From contig NZ_VFPD01000001.1 of the NCBI RefSeq assembly GCF_006716485.1, forward strand, positions 210,760-274,759: a stretch of DNA of 64,000 bases, given 5' to 3'. The DNA is from Chryseobacterium aquifrigidense (GTDB lineage: Bacteria > Bacteroidota > Bacteroidia > Flavobacteriales > Weeksellaceae). The notes under the pieces were generated by a model. It did not search any database, was not told where the DNA came from, and saw nothing but the letters and a program-made list of their open reading frames with translations. Shown here piece by piece: positions 10,881 through 19,456 of this stretch; the first letter of the stretch is position 1; every line of letters begins with the position of its first letter. The position numbers and the translations under genes are program-made.

Positions 10881-12065
10881 CTACACAAAATCATAAATCC
10901 CATCTTTCCATCCCAATACTTTGGAAGAGTCTGCCTTAAGCCAGTTTTTAAGGATTGTTGCATATACCTTTCTGAAATCTTCCTTATAAATAAGATCGCC
11001 CTCGTTCAGATTCTGAAGGTCAGGAAGTGCATTTAACAGCCCTTTTTTCTTAAGATTTCCGCTGATGAAGAACATTTGATTGGCGGTTCCATGATCTGTC
11101 CCATTACTGGCGTTTTGCGCCACGCGACGTCCAAACTCTGAAAATGTCATCAGCAGTATATTTTTAAAGAGTCCGTTGCTCTTCATATCGGCAACAAATG
11201 ATTTTACCGACTCGTTGATGTCATCAAATAACTTTTTCTGTCTGTCATTCTGATTGACATGCGTATCAAAACTTCCTACAGAAAGATAGTACACCTGAGT
11301 ATTGATGTCTGATTTTATCAAAGAAGCAACCGTTTTAAAATCTTTTCCTAACTGGGAATTGGGGTAAACCTGCTCTGTTTTTTTAGCTTTGCTTTTTTCA
11401 AAAATATAATCAGCATTATTGATGGTTGAGCCTAAAGTCTGATAAAGATAAGAGACCGTTTCATCATCATGATGATGATCGTAGAGAGATTTAAAATACT
11501 TTTCCTGGCTGGTCTGATACAGCCTTTTAGGATCTTTAAAGGCAAAAGCTTTGTTATTTTCCCCTTTTAAAGCAAGACTTAGCATGTCATCTACTTCCAG
11601 CGCCTGAGTTGGGTGTTCACAGCGATAACATTCTTCATCCAGAAAACGGCCTAGCCAGCCTGTTTCCAAGAATTGATTACTTCTGCTTGCTGACTGCCAG
11701 ATATCCATACTTCTGAAATGGGACTTATCCGGGTTGGGGTATCCCACGTTATTCATCACAGAAAGCTCCCCGTTATCAAAAAGTTCTTTAAAATAGGAGA
11801 GAGCAGGATTGATTCCCGCTTCATCGGTAAGCGGTATAGCATTCTGAATGGCCAGGGTCTTCCTTTCCCTGAAATAAATATCATTTTTAGCCGGAATAAT
11901 GGTATTCAGGCCATCATTTCCACCTGTAAACTGAAGAACAACCAGAATGTTCTGATCAGGATTCAGGGCCTCATCCAGAGTCATGGCTTTTAAAAAATTC
12001 GGCGTCAGCAAAGAAGCGGTAGCCAACGAACTTATTTTGAGGAATTCTCTTCTTTTGATTAACAT
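10881..12065 (-). CDS. DUF1501 family protein with Tat-type signal
   Basis: 394 residues. The N-terminus KRREFLKISSLATASLLTPN has the twin-arginine pattern RREFLK followed by a hydrophobic stretch, so export in folded form is likely. The body shows features of DUF1501, a sulfatase/alkaline-phosphatase-like fold: QFTGGNDGLNTIIP near the start, DTHVNQNDRQKKLF, and TFSEFGRRVAQNASNGTDHG toward the C-terminus, which supplies metal-binding acidic and His residues. The substrate is unknown. It is the second gene of a pair with the DUF1800 gene upstream (161-bp gap), an association seen widely in Bacteroidota and Proteobacteria. Confidence 0.85.
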   Translation of the reverse strand: MLIKRREFLKISSLATASLLTPNFLKAMTLDEALNPDQNILVVLQFTGGNDGLNTIIPAKNDIYFRERKTLAIQNAIPLTDEAGINPALSYFKELFDNGELSVMNNVGYPNPDKSHFRSMDIWQSASRSNQFLETGWLGRFLDEECYRCEHPTQALEVDDMLSLALKGENNKAFAFKDPKRLYQTSQEKYFKSLYDHHHDDETVSYLYQTLGSTINNADYIFEKSKAKKTEQVYPNSQLGKDFKTVASLIKSDINTQVYYLSVGSFDTHVNQNDRQKKLFDDINESVKSFVADMKSNGLFKNILLMTFSEFGRRVAQNASNGTDHGTANQMFFISGNLKKKGLLNALPDLQNLNEGDLIYKEDFRKVYATILKNWLKADSSKVLGWKDGIYDFV

Positions 12066-12225
12066 AATTTTGCTTTTAGGAGTTAAGGTGGCAGGTGGCA
12101 GATGAAAGGTTGCAGGTAGTAAGTTATGGGCTGGGCTGCATTACATTTTTTATAGCAGTAAATCAGGGGTAGCCAAGTTATACTGCGCAGCTATTACCTG
12201 CTACCTGCAACCTAAAACCTCCTAC

Positions 12226-13632
12226 CTAACATAACTGGTATTCCGGAGTAGACATCAGGTTAATAATATTCATTTTTATACTCTTATCTGAAAAATTCCT
12301 TACAGAATTCATGTCCAGACTATGCGTATTCTGCAGAAGATAGTCTTCACAGTTTTTATGGGCGAAAAGCTTTTCAATACGATTCCAGTCGATGGTGATG
12401 TTAGGGTTTTTAAAACTTTTGTTTAAAGCTGTCTCCCTGGATTTCATTCCCATATCAATATCATCATCCTGGCGGGGACTGTATTCCAAAGGACGAAGTC
12501 CGGACCAGATTTGAGGAATCTGAAGCCTGAGCATCAGAGTAGAGCTGTCGATCCAGGATTTTCCATTCGGCCAGCCCGATACATTGGGTGGATAAAGGAG
12601 CATTTGTCCCAATAATTTCTGATAAACGATGAGGTTTTCAGGATTTTGAATTTGCATAGGAAGAATTCGCATGATTCCTGCCATCAGTTCTACAGGAGAT
12701 TTTATACGATTACCTATATTCTTCTGATTATAAAACCATGGGCTTGAAAATATCTCAGTCATCAGTTTTTTGATGTCATATCCTGAATTGTAAAAGTTTG
12801 CACTGAGTGTCTTAACCATATCATGATCTGGTTTTTCATTCACGAAGAATTTATAAATCTTCGTTGTAATAAACTGTGCCGTAGCTTTTTGCTCCAAAAT
12901 AATATTTAAAACATCACTTCCATCAAAATTACCCGTTTTTCCCAGAAAAGTTTTAGTGCCTTCATCATGAAGATTTTTCCTTTCCTTAAAATTCCCTTCC
13001 TTATCATAGCTCCATCCGGTGAAAGCTCTGGCTCCTTCTCTCACATCTTTTTCAGTGTAATTCCCTCTTCCCATAGTAAACAGTTCCATCACTTCTCGGG
13101 CAAAATTTTCATTAGGATGATCTTTTTTATTCTGCTGATTATTTAGAAAATTCAGCATCGCCGGCGATTGGCTTACCTCAAAAAGCAGATCTTTGAAATT
13201 ACCGAGTGCATTTTTCCTGATCGTATTTAAAAGCTGTTTGTTGAACTTTGGATTGATCACTCTTGAAGCAAAGTGTCCATGCCAGAAAAATGCCATCTTT
13301 TCCCGCATCTGTTCCTTGCTGTTAACGATGGAGTTCAGGAAATTCAGGTTGAGTTCATTATTTTGTTCCCTGTTGGTCCGCTGCATTTCTTTTTTCTTTT
13401 CTGCAGGAGCTGTACTGTTCATATAATCTGCTGCTGAAACCGGATCGGGTGTGTCGTAAGTGATTTCTTTGAAGCTTTCTTCTTTAAATAATTCATTTAT
13501 TAACGTTTTACTATTTTTATTTTTCAAATCATCAATTTGATTAATACCAACACCAAAACCTGCGCGCCAAAGAAGATGCTTGTTTTTTAATAATGAATCA
13601 GCCATTATGGAGAATTTATTTTTGGATGTCAT
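12226..13632 (-). CDS. DUF1800 family protein
   Basis: 468 residues. Typical DUF1800 blocks are HLLWRAGFG at the start, MAFFWHGHFASR, HPNENFAREVMELFTMGRGNYTEKDV (about residues 165-190), GARAFTGWSYD, and PPNVSGWPNGKSWIDSSTLM near the C-terminus. No clear signal peptide is visible, unlike its DUF1501 partner. The function is not known; the two are thought to act together in the envelope. The 160 bp to the DUF1501 gene contain only low-complexity GGCAGGT/ACCTGCC-type sequence that could form a weak hairpin. Confidence 0.85.
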   Translation of the reverse strand: MTSKNKFSIMADSLLKNKHLLWRAGFGVGINQIDDLKNKNSKTLINELFKEESFKEITYDTPDPVSAADYMNSTAPAEKKKEMQRTNREQNNELNLNFLNSIVNSKEQMREKMAFFWHGHFASRVINPKFNKQLLNTIRKNALGNFKDLLFEVSQSPAMLNFLNNQQNKKDHPNENFAREVMELFTMGRGNYTEKDVREGARAFTGWSYDKEGNFKERKNLHDEGTKTFLGKTGNFDGSDVLNIILEQKATAQFITTKIYKFFVNEKPDHDMVKTLSANFYNSGYDIKKLMTEIFSSPWFYNQKNIGNRIKSPVELMAGIMRILPMQIQNPENLIVYQKLLGQMLLYPPNVSGWPNGKSWIDSSTLMLRLQIPQIWSGLRPLEYSPRQDDDIDMGMKSRETALNKSFKNPNITIDWNRIEKLFAHKNCEDYLLQNTHSLDMNSVRNFSDKSIKMNIINLMSTPEYQLC

Positions 13633-13847
13633 TTCAAGAAAAAGGTTAAAATAATAACGGGTTAAGGATTGTTAATATTATTTTTAGGCTGAAAGCTGGA
13701 AGTTATGGTGTAAAGAAAGTAGAAATTTCTCTTTACTTTAATTATAACAGATGTGAGTTTCATATAACAGGATATTGCTTCAACCTTCCATCTTCTTGCT
13801 TCCATTTCTTTTTTCTATAATTCACTTTTCGCTGTTGATTTTTTGAT

Positions 13848-13914
13848 AAATTTTGTTAAACAAATATTTAAATTTTGTTAAAATTAATATATTGATATTC
13901 ATTATATTATGAAT
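13848..13914 (+). promoter_or_regulatory. Direct and inverted repeats upstream of the OMP gene
   Basis: AAATTTTGTTAAA occurs at 13848-13860 and again at 13870-13882, a 22-bp period (two helical turns). An inverted repeat ATTCAT-N6-ATGAAT follows at 13897-13914. The region 13633-13999 contains no gene; the rest is AT-rich with a CTTCC-type low-complexity patch near 13780. A regulatory role is a guess from the spacing. Confidence 0.3.
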
Positions 13915-13999
13915 TTTATGCGTGTTAAAATCAAAGAAAAATGCTTGCTTGGCATGATTTTTACATCCTCTTGTTTAGTAAAATTTAAAAATTAGAGTT

Positions 14000-14563
14000 A
14001 TGAAAATGTTTAAACAAGCAATAGTACTGGCTGGTATTTTAACAGCAGGTATCGCAAGCGCCCAAAGTGCTCAAATGAACAATATGATCAAGGTAGGTGC
14101 AAATGTTGGTTTAGCAGTTCCCGCAGATAATCTTTCCGCTGCAGTAGGAGTGGATGTAGCTTACCAGAATTTGATTACACCAGGATTTGGACTAGGTATC
14201 GCATCAGGATATACTCACTATTTTGGAAAAGAGAACAACGGATATAAAAACAATGATGTAGGAGTAGTTCCAGTAGCAGCATTAATCAGAATTTATCCAA
14301 AACAAACCGGTTTCTATTTCGGAACAGATTTAGGATATGGTTTCTTAGTAGGAGATAAAACGGTTGCATCCAATACTAATGTTGAGAGAGCAAGCGGAGG
14401 TTTCTACCTAAAACCGGAGATCGGTTACCACAACAGAGACTGGAATTTCTTCGTACAATACCAAAAGGTTTTTGTAGGAACTAAAGGAGATTTGCCTGGT
14501 CAGGACTATAATGTGGGGAATATCGGTGTAGGATTCGGTTACAATATTCCATTAGGAAAGTAG
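14000..14563 (+). CDS. Small outer-membrane beta-barrel protein
   Basis: 187 residues with a clear signal peptide (MKMFKQAIVLAGILTAGIASAQ). The mature part is made of alternating short beta strands rich in Gly and aromatic residues, for example GFGLGIASGYTHYFG and FYFGTDLGYGFLVG. It ends NIGVGFGYNIPLG, as expected for an eight-stranded barrel. Function unknown; such proteins act as small porins or envelope stabilisers. It is monocistronic, ended by the terminator at 14594. Confidence 0.75.
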   Translation: MKMFKQAIVLAGILTAGIASAQSAQMNNMIKVGANVGLAVPADNLSAAVGVDVAYQNLITPGFGLGIASGYTHYFGKENNGYKNNDVGVVPVAALIRIYPKQTGFYFGTDLGYGFLVGDKTVASNTNVERASGGFYLKPEIGYHNRDWNFFVQYQKVFVGTKGDLPGQDYNVGNIGVGFGYNIPLGK

Positions 14564-14593
14564 TTAGATTTAATATATAAACAATTATTAACC

Positions 14594-14627
14594 AAAACCT
14601 TTTCACGAAAGTGAAAAGGTTTTTTTG
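14594..14627 (+). terminator. Rho-independent terminator after the OMP gene
   Basis: AAAACCTTTTCAC, loop GAAA, GTGAAAAGGTTTT, then a T tract. It lies upstream of the chosen glk start and argues against the longer start at 14611. Confidence 0.9.
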
Positions 14628-14656
14628 TTCTGTGCAGGATTTACAAAAACAATTAT

Positions 14657-14664
14657 TATATTTG
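14657..14664 (+). promoter_or_regulatory. -7 promoter element, glk
   Basis: TATATTTG matches TAnnTTTG exactly, 15 bp upstream of the ATG at 14680. Confidence 0.55.
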
Positions 14665-14679
14665 GTAAAATTTGAGGTT

Positions 14680-15729
14680 ATGATTCTGAATCCAAAATTT
14701 CCACTTTATTTACCAGGAGTAGAAAACAGTAATAATGATAGTGTTTCTATCATTGGAGCAAGTCTCCGTGAAGATATAACAATCTTAGGCTATTTTGTTT
14801 CCGGGAACGGAGGTCTTGAGATAAAAGTAGAAAATAAATATGCAACTAAAGAATATGCTTCCTTTTCAGATATTTTAAAGAAGTTTATTCAGGATAATCA
14901 GCTTGAAAATGTAAAACGTCTGGGAATGGCAGTGCCAGGTCCTGTATTGGACGGGAAAAGCAGCCCTGCAAGATTGGGATGGCATTTAGATGTTGCTGAA
15001 TATGCACGTGATTTCGGGTTTGAAAAAGTAGAAATGCTGAATGACCTGGAAGCTTCTGCCTATGGAATGGCTCTTCTTGAAGATAATCATCTTGAAGCTA
15101 TTTATACCAGCGGACATCTTGAAAAAGGAAATGTAGCGGTTCTTGCGCCCGGAAACGGATTGGGAGAAGCGGGATATTTCTTTGACGGTAAATACCTGAG
15201 ACCTTTTGCAACAGAAGGAGGACACTCAGAGTTTTCACCAAGAACCAACGTAGAGGTTGAATTTTACCAGTTCTTAAATAATATCTATGGTATTGTAAGC
15301 TGGGAAAATGTACTTTCCAAGTCAGGATTATTCAACATCTACAGATTCTTAAGAGATGTGAAAAGACACCCTGAGCCGGAATGGTTAGGAGAGCGCCTTG
15401 CACAGGGAAATTTTGTGGAAGAACTTTATAAAGCGGCTATCGAGGAGAATGTATTGATCTGCAGAATCGCTTTAGATACTTTCCTTGAATTTCTGGCAAG
15501 AGAAGCGAACAACTTAACATTAAAATTAAAAGCTACCGGAGGATTGCTGATTGCCGGGGATATTCCACAAATGATCGCGGAATATATCGACAAGGCGAAA
15601 TTCTATGAGAAATTCAAGATCAGTGACAAAATGGAGGAAATGCTTAAAAATACTCCCATTTATCTGGTCAAGCAAAATCACACTGCATTAAATGGTATAG
15701 CACTTTATACAGCTTACTATCAATTATAA
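14680..15729 (+). CDS. glk: Glucokinase (Glk, PF02685-like)
   Basis: This enzyme phosphorylates glucose to glucose-6-phosphate with ATP. The 349 residues show Glk blocks: LGMAVPGPVLDG (phosphate-binding), MLNDLEASAYGMALL (about 117-131, catalytic Asp), APGNGLGEAGYFFDG (about 157-171) and ATEGGHSEFSPR (sugar-binding Glu and His). It lacks the Cys-rich zinc site of ROK kinases, so it belongs to the Glk branch. A longer frame begins at 14611, but that start lies inside the preceding terminator and upstream of the -7 box at 14657, so 14680 is preferred. Confidence 0.88.
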   Translation: MILNPKFPLYLPGVENSNNDSVSIIGASLREDITILGYFVSGNGGLEIKVENKYATKEYASFSDILKKFIQDNQLENVKRLGMAVPGPVLDGKSSPARLGWHLDVAEYARDFGFEKVEMLNDLEASAYGMALLEDNHLEAIYTSGHLEKGNVAVLAPGNGLGEAGYFFDGKYLRPFATEGGHSEFSPRTNVEVEFYQFLNNIYGIVSWENVLSKSGLFNIYRFLRDVKRHPEPEWLGERLAQGNFVEELYKAAIEENVLICRIALDTFLEFLAREANNLTLKLKATGGLLIAGDIPQMIAEYIDKAKFYEKFKISDKMEEMLKNTPIYLVKQNHTALNGIALYTAYYQL

Positions 15730-15732
15730 AAT

Positions 15733-15761
15733 AAAACTCCGAAGAAATTCGGAGTTTTTTT
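15733..15761 (+). terminator. Rho-independent terminator after glk
   Basis: AAAACTCCGAA, loop GAAA, TTCGGAGTTTT and a T run, 4 bp after the stop codon. Confidence 0.9.
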
Positions 15762-15796
15762 ATGGGATGATATTATTCATGAAAATAATAAATTTT

Positions 15797-15812
15797 ATTG
15801 ATATACATCAAT
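15797..15812 (+). promoter_or_regulatory. FNR/CRP-type binding box upstream of the first YceI gene
   Basis: ATTGATATACATCAAT is a perfect palindrome around a 4-nt centre and matches the FNR consensus TTGAT-N4-ATCAA at every defined position. Its centre is about 30 bp upstream of the -7 box at 15834, which puts it near -41.5 of the expected transcript start, the classical class II activator position. Confidence 0.6.
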
Positions 15813-15833
15813 GAAATCTATCGAATAAGATGC

Positions 15834-15841
15834 TACCTTTG
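15834..15841 (+). promoter_or_regulatory. -7 promoter element, first YceI gene
   Basis: TACCTTTG matches TAnnTTTG exactly, 30 bp before the ATG. Confidence 0.55.
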
Positions 15842-15871
15842 TCTCGTTAAATAAGTAAACAACTCTATTCA

Positions 15872-16438
15872 ATGAAAAAAATATTTTTATTAGCAGTTTT
15901 AGCTGGTGGATTAGCTTTCGGACAGTCAAAAAAAGTAGTAGCGTCTGATGTACACTGGTGGGGATATAAAGTAGCAAAATCTGAGGCTAGCTCTCACGAC
16001 GGTACTGTAAAAGTAAAGTCCGGAGATATGGTAATGAAAGGAAACCAATTGGTAGGCGGAAGCTTCGTATTGGATATGACTTCAATCAGCTCTACTGACC
16101 TTACAGGAGAATATCAGCAGAAATTAAACGGACACCTTAAAAATGGTGACTTCTTTGAAGTTGAAAAATTCCCTACTGCAAGCTTCAAAATTACAGGAGT
16201 AAAGAAAAATAACGATAAAGTTTATAACTCTCTTGTAACAGGAAACCTTACTGTAAAAGGAAAAACAAGCCCAATCTCTTTCCCTGCCAAGATTTCTTAC
16301 AGCAAAGGAGTAGTAAGCCTAGTATCTAATAAATTCTCTTTCGACAGACAGAAATTTGATGTAGCTTACAAGTCTACGATGCAGGATGTTTTTGTGAAAG
16401 ATGATATTGATATGCTTGTAAAGGTAACTGCTCAATAA
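15872..16438 (+). CDS. YceI family periplasmic protein (first of two)
   Basis: 188 residues with an N-terminal signal peptide cut after GLAFGQ. The YceI lipocalin-like barrel binds polyisoprenoid-type lipids in characterised members. Visible family pattern: WWGYKVAKSEASSHDGTVKV at the start of the barrel, FEVEKFPTASFKITGV in the middle (the family F-x-P-x-A-x-F motif), VTGNLTVKGKTSPISFP and FSFDRQKFDVAYKS near the end. A closely similar paralogue follows immediately. Upstream is an FNR/CRP box, suggesting control by oxygen, nitrosative stress or a cAMP-like signal. The physiological ligand is unknown. Confidence 0.9.
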   Translation: MKKIFLLAVLAGGLAFGQSKKVVASDVHWWGYKVAKSEASSHDGTVKVKSGDMVMKGNQLVGGSFVLDMTSISSTDLTGEYQQKLNGHLKNGDFFEVEKFPTASFKITGVKKNNDKVYNSLVTGNLTVKGKTSPISFPAKISYSKGVVSLVSNKFSFDRQKFDVAYKSTMQDVFVKDDIDMLVKVTAQ

Positions 16439-16459
16439 ATTAATCAAAAAAAGATTATT

Positions 16460-16488
16460 AAAAGTGTAGAAGTTCTACACTTTTTTTT
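16460..16488 (+). terminator. Rho-independent terminator between the YceI genes
   Basis: AAGTGTAG and CTACACTT form the stem, followed by a T8 run. It separates the two YceI transcripts. Confidence 0.85.
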
Positions 16489-16495
16489 ATTTTTG
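16488..16495 (+). promoter_or_regulatory. -7 promoter element, second YceI gene
   Basis: TATTTTTG matches TAnnTTTG and directly abuts the preceding terminator, 21 bp before the ATG. No FNR-type box is present here. Confidence 0.5.
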
Positions 16496-16516
16496 TTGAA
16501 TTGTAAATAAAAAAGA

Positions 16517-17143
16517 ATGAAAAGATTACTATTGTTTGCTATGGTGTGCGCAAGCATGTCATTTGTTTCTGCCCAGAAGAAATTTGATAAAGTGTCAAAA
16601 GTGACTTCATCAGAGATCAGATGGTGGGGGTATAAAGTGGTAAAAACCGAAGAGACTTCCCACTCAGGAACAGTAAAGCTGAAAAGTGGAAAATTTAACT
16701 TTGACCATACGGTCCTGGTAGATGGAGAGTTTGTAATAGACATGAGAAGTATGATGGCGGGTGATGTTTCTGATGAAGATCAGATCAAACTTACCAATGA
16801 TCTGAAGAGCTCAAACTTCTTTGAAGTAAAAAAATTCCCTATTGCAAAATTCCATTTGACTAAAATTATTCCTTTAGCAAACAGTGAATACAATTCTACA
16901 GTGTACGGTGACCTTACCCTTAAAGGAGTGAGAAAAACAATTTCTTTCCCTGCGAATGTATACGTTACTCAGTTCACCACATCTATTGAATCTGCAAAGT
17001 TCTCCCTGAACAGAAGAGACTTTAAAGTATTCTATCAGTCTTCATTGAAAGATTATTTCATTAAGAACGAAATGGATATTCAATTCAAAGTGACTACAGA
17101 AATGCTGGATAACGAGAACAGAATTCAGAAGAAGAAAAAATAA
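16517..17143 (+). CDS. YceI family periplasmic protein (second of two)
   Basis: 208 residues with a signal peptide (ends FVSAQ). It repeats the layout of the upstream gene: WWGYKVVKTEETSHSGTVKL, FEVKKFPIAKFHLTKI, VYGDLTLKGVRKTISFP and FSLNRRDFKVFYQS. The likely origin is tandem duplication followed by divergence. It has its own promoter (16488) and terminator, and no FNR-type box, so the two copies are probably expressed under different conditions. A lysine-rich tail (KKKK) ends the protein. Confidence 0.88.
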   Translation: MKRLLLFAMVCASMSFVSAQKKFDKVSKVTSSEIRWWGYKVVKTEETSHSGTVKLKSGKFNFDHTVLVDGEFVIDMRSMMAGDVSDEDQIKLTNDLKSSNFFEVKKFPIAKFHLTKIIPLANSEYNSTVYGDLTLKGVRKTISFPANVYVTQFTTSIESAKFSLNRRDFKVFYQSSLKDYFIKNEMDIQFKVTTEMLDNENRIQKKKK

Positions 17144-17163
17144 GATATATTTTTATCAATACA

Positions 17164-17197
17164 GAAGAGCAGTTCGTAAAGACTGCTCTTTTTTTAT
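17164..17197 (+). terminator. Rho-independent terminator after the second YceI gene
   Basis: AAGAGCAGT and ACTGCTCTT around an 8-nt loop, followed by a T run. Confidence 0.85.
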
Positions 17198-17262
17198 GCT
17201 TCATGACATAAAGATTAGAAGCTGTCATTCCCTTGTTTCTGTATTTTTCATAAATTAGTGGT

Positions 17263-17928
17263 ATGAAAATTTATATCGTAAGCGGTCTGGGAGCAGACTT
17301 TAAGGTCCTTGAAAGAATAGAGTTTCCCAAACACTGTGAATTGATTTTTATAGATTGGCTTATTCCTGAAAAAAATGAGCCCTTTGATGCTTATGTCAAA
17401 AGAATGGCGGAAAAAGTAGATGATTCTGAGCCCTTCTGCCTGTTGGGATATTCTTTTGGAGGAATTATTGTGCAGGAGATCAATCAATTGAAACCTGCAG
17501 AGAAAGTGGTGATCCTTGGAAGTATAAAATCAGACAAGGAAAAATCCAGATTCATAAGGACAGGTGAGGTTACAAAAATTCCAAGAATACTTCCTGTAGG
17601 CTTATTCAACGACAAAGCAGCCAATGTGTATGCCGTGATCCGAAAGCTTTTTGATCCAAAAAATCCTAAACTTCTTCAATATTTTAAAGTAAGAGATCCT
17701 TATTACCTGAAATGGTCTGTAGAAAAAGTATCTGAGTGGAAGTTTGATGAAAACCCGAATGTCATTCAGATATTAGGCGATAAAGATATTGTTTTCCCAA
17801 TCCGTTACTCTAATCCGAATTACGTGGTAAAAGGAGGAACACATCTTTTTCCGGCTACGAAATCCAAAGAAGTTTCCAAAATACTGAAAGAGATTTTTTA
17901 TGAAAAAATAGAAAATGTAACTAGTTGA
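17263..17928 (+). CDS. Alpha/beta hydrolase
   Basis: A 221-residue cytoplasmic protein with an alpha/beta hydrolase fold. The nucleophile elbow is GYSFGG (about residues 64-69), the acid is likely in LGDKDIVFP and the catalytic His in GGTHLFPAT near the C-terminus, so the triad Ser-Asp-His looks complete. The substrate is not evident; such short hydrolases include carboxylesterases and thioesterases. It lies 84 bp ahead of the ammonium transporter, but that gene has its own promoter. Confidence 0.75.
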   Translation: MKIYIVSGLGADFKVLERIEFPKHCELIFIDWLIPEKNEPFDAYVKRMAEKVDDSEPFCLLGYSFGGIIVQEINQLKPAEKVVILGSIKSDKEKSRFIRTGEVTKIPRILPVGLFNDKAANVYAVIRKLFDPKNPKLLQYFKVRDPYYLKWSVEKVSEWKFDENPNVIQILGDKDIVFPIRYSNPNYVVKGGTHLFPATKSKEVSKILKEIFYEKIENVTS

Positions 17929-17983
17929 TATATTTTTTTAGGGGTGATTGTTTTAAAAATGTATTTTTTAAAGAATTTATATT

Positions 17984-17991
17984 TAAATTTG
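17984..17991 (+). promoter_or_regulatory. -7 promoter element, amt
   Basis: TAAATTTG matches TAnnTTTG exactly and lies 21 bp upstream of the ATG at 18013; this decides the start over an in-frame ATG at 17944. Confidence 0.55.
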
Positions 17992-18012
17992 ATAGGGTTA
18001 AATATAAATTTT

Positions 18013-19356
18013 ATGAAAGTAGGATTAAAATGGATTGTTTCATTCTCAATAATCACACTCGTTGCAATTGGTGGATTGTTCTGGAATCCGGTTACAGATA
18101 TTCCTGATACAGGAGAATTTTTAAGTGAAGATAAAATTGTTGGTGCCGATGTTGCCTGGATTTTGGCAGCGGCAGGACTTGTTCTGCTTATGACACCTGG
18201 GCTTTCCTTTTTTTACGGAGGAATGGTGGGAAAGAAAAATGTAATTTCTACCATGCTGCAGAGTTTTATTGCTTTAGGAGTGATCTCTATGGTCTGGGTA
18301 GTCGTAGGTTTTTCTTTGTCTTTCGGTGAATCTTTAGGCATTACCATTGCTGGCAAACATTACGGTATCATTGGGAATCCGCTCAGTTATCCATTTTTTA
18401 GCGGAGTAGGAAATCTTCCGCATAAACTGATGGCTCCCACCATACCATTTATCCTTTTTGCCTTGTTTCAGATGAAATTTGCTGTTATTACTCCCGCGAT
18501 TATTACCGGATCTTTTGCAGAAAGGGTGCGTTTTATCTCTTATTTACTATTCATCGTTCTTTTCAGCCTATTTATTTATACGCCGCTTTGTCATATGGTA
18601 TGGCATCCTGATGGTCTTTTGAACAAATATTTTGGGGTAAAAGACTTCGCAGGAGGAACTGTTGTGCATATGAGTGCCGGTTTTGCGGCCCTTGCAGGAG
18701 CTCTGGTGGTAGGAAACAGAAAGAATCCTCACCATGAGCCTTCCAACATACCATATGTACTTCTGGGAACAGGAATGCTGTGGTTTGGATGGTTCGGATT
18801 TAATGCAGGATCTGCTTTGAGTGCTTCTGCTTCTGCAGCTACAGCTTTTGGGACAACTACCATAGCGTCTGCCTCTGCGATGATGACCTGGATCTTTTTT
18901 GACAGAATAAACGGAAGAAGTATTTCAGCTTTGGGTGCATGTATTGGAGCTGTAGTAGGGCTGGTGGCGATTACTCCGGGATGTGGTTTTGTAAGTATTC
19001 CGGAAAGTCTTTTTATTGGATTTATTACAGCGATCGTTTCCAATCTGATGGTAAACTGGAAAGTTTTAAAGAAAGTAGATGATACCCTGGATGTTTTTGC
19101 CTGCCATGGAGTAGGAGGGATTATGGGAATGATTCTTACCGCTATCTTTGCACATGGTGAAAAAGCAAGTCTGCTTCACGGGGGAATTGATGTTTTTCTT
19201 CATCATATGGCAGCCCTGGTTTTAGTTTCTGCTTTTACTTTTTTAGGATCACTCATCTTATATAAATTTACAAACTCACTGATTACATTAAGAGTTTCCG
19301 AAGAGTCTGAAAATAAAGGGCTTGATTTGTCTCAGCATGAGGAGTGCCTGCAATAG
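18013..19356 (+). CDS. amt: Ammonium transporter
   Basis: An inner-membrane channel of about 447 residues with some eleven hydrophobic helices. Diagnostic Amt segments are AAAGLVLLMTPGLSFFYGGM (start of the pore domain), TIPFILFALFQMKFAVITPA (with the gating Phe region), the FAGGTVVHMSAGFAALAGAL segment with a pore His, and VFACHGVGGIMGMILTAIFA with the second conserved His. The C-terminal tail is soluble. No PII (glnK) gene is adjacent, which is unusual for amt. A longer frame from 17944 exists, but it begins upstream of the -7 box at 17984, so 18013 is used. Confidence 0.92.
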   Translation: MKVGLKWIVSFSIITLVAIGGLFWNPVTDIPDTGEFLSEDKIVGADVAWILAAAGLVLLMTPGLSFFYGGMVGKKNVISTMLQSFIALGVISMVWVVVGFSLSFGESLGITIAGKHYGIIGNPLSYPFFSGVGNLPHKLMAPTIPFILFALFQMKFAVITPAIITGSFAERVRFISYLLFIVLFSLFIYTPLCHMVWHPDGLLNKYFGVKDFAGGTVVHMSAGFAALAGALVVGNRKNPHHEPSNIPYVLLGTGMLWFGWFGFNAGSALSASASAATAFGTTTIASASAMMTWIFFDRINGRSISALGACIGAVVGLVAITPGCGFVSIPESLFIGFITAIVSNLMVNWKVLKKVDDTLDVFACHGVGGIMGMILTAIFAHGEKASLLHGGIDVFLHHMAALVLVSAFTFLGSLILYKFTNSLITLRVSEESENKGLDLSQHEECLQ

Positions 19357-19422
19357 CTTTTATATTGTGATGATATGTTAATTTCATTAAAAATTTGAAG
19401 GTATATTTTAGGATTTATCATG

Positions 19423-19430
19423 TATCTTTG
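19423..19430 (+). promoter_or_regulatory. -7 promoter element, sdaA
   Basis: TATCTTTG matches TAnnTTTG exactly, 26 bp upstream of the ATG. A TTTG at 19394-19397 is a possible but over-distant -33 element. Confidence 0.5.
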
Positions 19431-19456
19431 TTTTTGAGGAAAATGACGAATCATTT

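Noticed and set aside
14611..14679. Longer start for glucokinase
   Set aside because: It begins inside the terminator of the preceding gene and upstream of the TATATTTG box; the Glk domain begins after 14680.
17944..18012. Longer start for the ammonium transporter
   Set aside because: The ATG at 17944 is upstream of a perfect -7 box (17984-17991), so it would not be in the transcript; the start at 18013 gives a normal first helix.
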